This document shows positions 62,842-64,000 of a stretch of 64,000 nucleotides of DNA, in pieces. Each line of letters starts with the position of its first letter. Within the stretch, counting starts at the first letter, position 1. The stretch covers positions 958,099-1,022,098 of the forward strand of contig NZ_SNYI01000002.1 of NCBI RefSeq assembly GCF_004362865.1, read 5' to 3'. The stretch comes from Zeaxanthinibacter enoshimensis (lineage in GTDB: Bacteria; Bacteroidota; Bacteroidia; Flavobacteriales; Flavobacteriaceae). Both the position numbers and the translations under genes were made by a program. The notes under the pieces were generated by a model. It saw only the letters and a list, made by a program, of their open reading frames with translations. It did not search any database and was not told where the DNA came from.

Positions 62842-63990
62842 TCATAAATTGCTGGGATCTATCCAATCATCCATGCTGTCAAACAAGAGATCATAGAGGC
62901 TTCTTTCCGCCAGGAGAAAATGAGCTGAAAGGGACATTCCTTTCTTTATCTGACCTTTAACACCATTTTTTAATTGAAGAAATTCTGTATCCAGGCTGCA
63001 TAACACTCGGTAGTATGGGTACTTATCAATAAGTTCCACATCCTTACCAATGTCCCTGATCCTTCCATCTGCCATTCCCCATAAATTATGATTGTAGGCA
63101 TCAATGCTGAAGCGGACCTGAGCGTTCTCTTTAAGGAATCCTATCAAAGAAGAATTGACAAAGCATTCGACCAACTTGGAAGTATCCGGGGAGATTTCAG
63201 CCAGGAGGGAACCGCTGTATAAGACTGTACCCGGTTGGGAAAGCTGTGAAGACAATAGATGCCCGGTCAGGGGTGAAAGAATGACCAGGTCCTTTAATTC
63301 TCCTCTCAGGAATTCAATTTCTGCCTGTATCCTATCAATTTTCTGTTGCCAGGTGAATCGTTCCTGTATCCAGATTTCGCGCTGCTGGGATCTGTACTGT
63401 AGATATTCAAATCTCTTTTTCCGCAATTCGTTGAGGTGATTCTGATAATCATAGTCAGAAATAACCCCTTTTTCAGCGAGGCGGGAAAAACGTTGTAATT
63501 TTTGTTTAACTGCAAGATGTTGTTGCCGTAGTTCATGAGAATTGAGAATATATTTCTCCTGCGAATTCTGATAGTTTGCAGTCTTTAAATTTTGTACTGA
63601 AGCATCCTTGTTGTTTAGCAACACATCCAGGTCTGCTAAATTCAGCTTGTAGTCCGATAAACGAATTTCCAGTTCCCGTACACGCAACCAGCGGTTGCCC
63701 GGATCCTGAACAAGCAGAGTATCACCTTTATAAACAAATCGATTATGTTCTACCTCGCTGCGGAGAACAGGGGCCGTGGCAAGGACTTTTACGGTGGCAC
63801 GGGACTGTTCGGAACGGACCATGCCTCTTACAGAACTGTTTACCGGCACCCGGATCCAGGGCATGGCGAGCAGAAAACTCGAAAAGGAAAATAACACCAG
63901 GCTGTAGATTATTTTACATCTTTGCGAAAGATGCGCAGAATAGCCTTGTACTGTGAATCGAACACTCCTTTTATCCCGTAATATCTCCAT
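62842..63990 (-). CDS. HlyD-type membrane fusion protein
   Basis: A 382-residue periplasmic adaptor. One membrane helix (about 27-47) is followed by a beta strand-rich lipoyl-like half (50-100), a long alpha-helical hairpin (about 105-235, with SQEKYILNSHELRQQHLAVK and LRKKRFEYLQYRSQQ), and the returning lipoyl and beta-barrel domains (LVILSPLTGHLLSSQLSQPG onward). It would link an inner-membrane ABC exporter to an outer-membrane channel, forming a type I-like route with the C39 exporter in this locus. The channel is not in the window. Its start at 63990 is close to the window edge; a start further upstream cannot be excluded. Confidence 0.85.
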   Translation of the reverse strand: MEILRDKRSVRFTVQGYSAHLSQRCKIIYSLVLFSFSSFLLAMPWIRVPVNSSVRGMVRSEQSRATVKVLATAPVLRSEVEHNRFVYKGDTLLVQDPGNRWLRVRELEIRLSDYKLNLADLDVLLNNKDASVQNLKTANYQNSQEKYILNSHELRQQHLAVKQKLQRFSRLAEKGVISDYDYQNHLNELRKKRFEYLQYRSQQREIWIQERFTWQQKIDRIQAEIEFLRGELKDLVILSPLTGHLLSSQLSQPGTVLYSGSLLAEISPDTSKLVECFVNSSLIGFLKENAQVRFSIDAYNHNLWGMADGRIRDIGKDVELIDKYPYYRVLCSLDTEFLQLKNGVKGQIKKGMSLSAHFLLAERSLYDLLFDSMDDWIDPSNL

Positions 63991-64000
63991 AGCGTATAGA

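Noticed and set aside
1-64000. tRNA, rRNA, CRISPR array, intact insertion sequence
   Set aside because: Intergenic regions were scanned by eye for clover-leaf, spacer repeat and transposase patterns; none was convincing.

Overview
The window looks like chromosome of a member of the Flavobacteriaceae (phylum Bacteroidetes). It carries a 287-residue primary sigma factor of the Bacteroidetes type, the type IX secretion regulator porX next to an lpxD, lpxC-fabZ, lpxA, efp run, a fused LpxC-FabZ, bifunctional hisB and hisIE, menB for menaquinone, and some promoters of the TTTG / TAnnTTTG kind. I cannot resolve the genus. I found no rRNA, tRNA, CRISPR array or intact insertion sequence.

Layout. 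1-14.7 kb is mixed: a truncated YdjC-type deacetylase, a VWA lipoprotein, an M14 carboxypeptidase, two lipoproteins (a 3D-domain protein and a haem-motif/VCBS protein), a beta-lactamase-fold hydrolase, an orphan ATP-grasp ligase, menB, a glycosyltransferase, a helicase, a hydroxyacid dehydrogenase and rpoD. At 14.75-15.07 kb two tandem, mutually similar microproteins (33 and 32 aa) have their own promoter and lie between rpoD and the next operon. 15.1-24.7 kb is a tight six-gene operon: degenerate hybrid histidine kinase, CheY-like receiver, HEAT protein, processive family 2 glycosyltransferase, membrane alkaline-phosphatase-superfamily protein with TPRs, and a YaiO-type outer-membrane barrel. 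It reads as a regulated exopolysaccharide synthesis and export locus.

24.8-38.1 kb holds housekeeping and small genes: dipeptidase, thioesterase, aldehyde dehydrogenase, cysE-cysM, Dps behind a hairpin-rich leader, CorA, TruA, and an AAA ATPase/VWA pair. 38.1-45.95 kb is a complete his operon (G-D-C-B-H-A-DinB-F-IE) preceded by a 17-residue leader peptide with three consecutive His codons and an intrinsic terminator, a histidine attenuator. 46-58.5 kb holds a prohibitin-like protein, a large membrane protein, fabG, sucD, an LpxD paralogue, efp, lpxA, lpxC-fabZ, lpxD, an HD hydrolase and porX.

58.5-64 kb is the most distinctive region: a peptide secretion locus with a membrane fusion protein, an HTH regulator, three small precursor peptides (53, 55 and 54 aa) that end their leaders in Gly-Gly, a CPBP-family membrane protein and a peptidase-containing (C39) ABC exporter. 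The exporter's peptidase should cut the leaders after Gly-Gly during export. All three mature peptides carry a GxxxG motif, lack Cys and are net acidic, so they resemble a multi-peptide, unmodified bacteriocin or signalling peptide set rather than a lanthipeptide.
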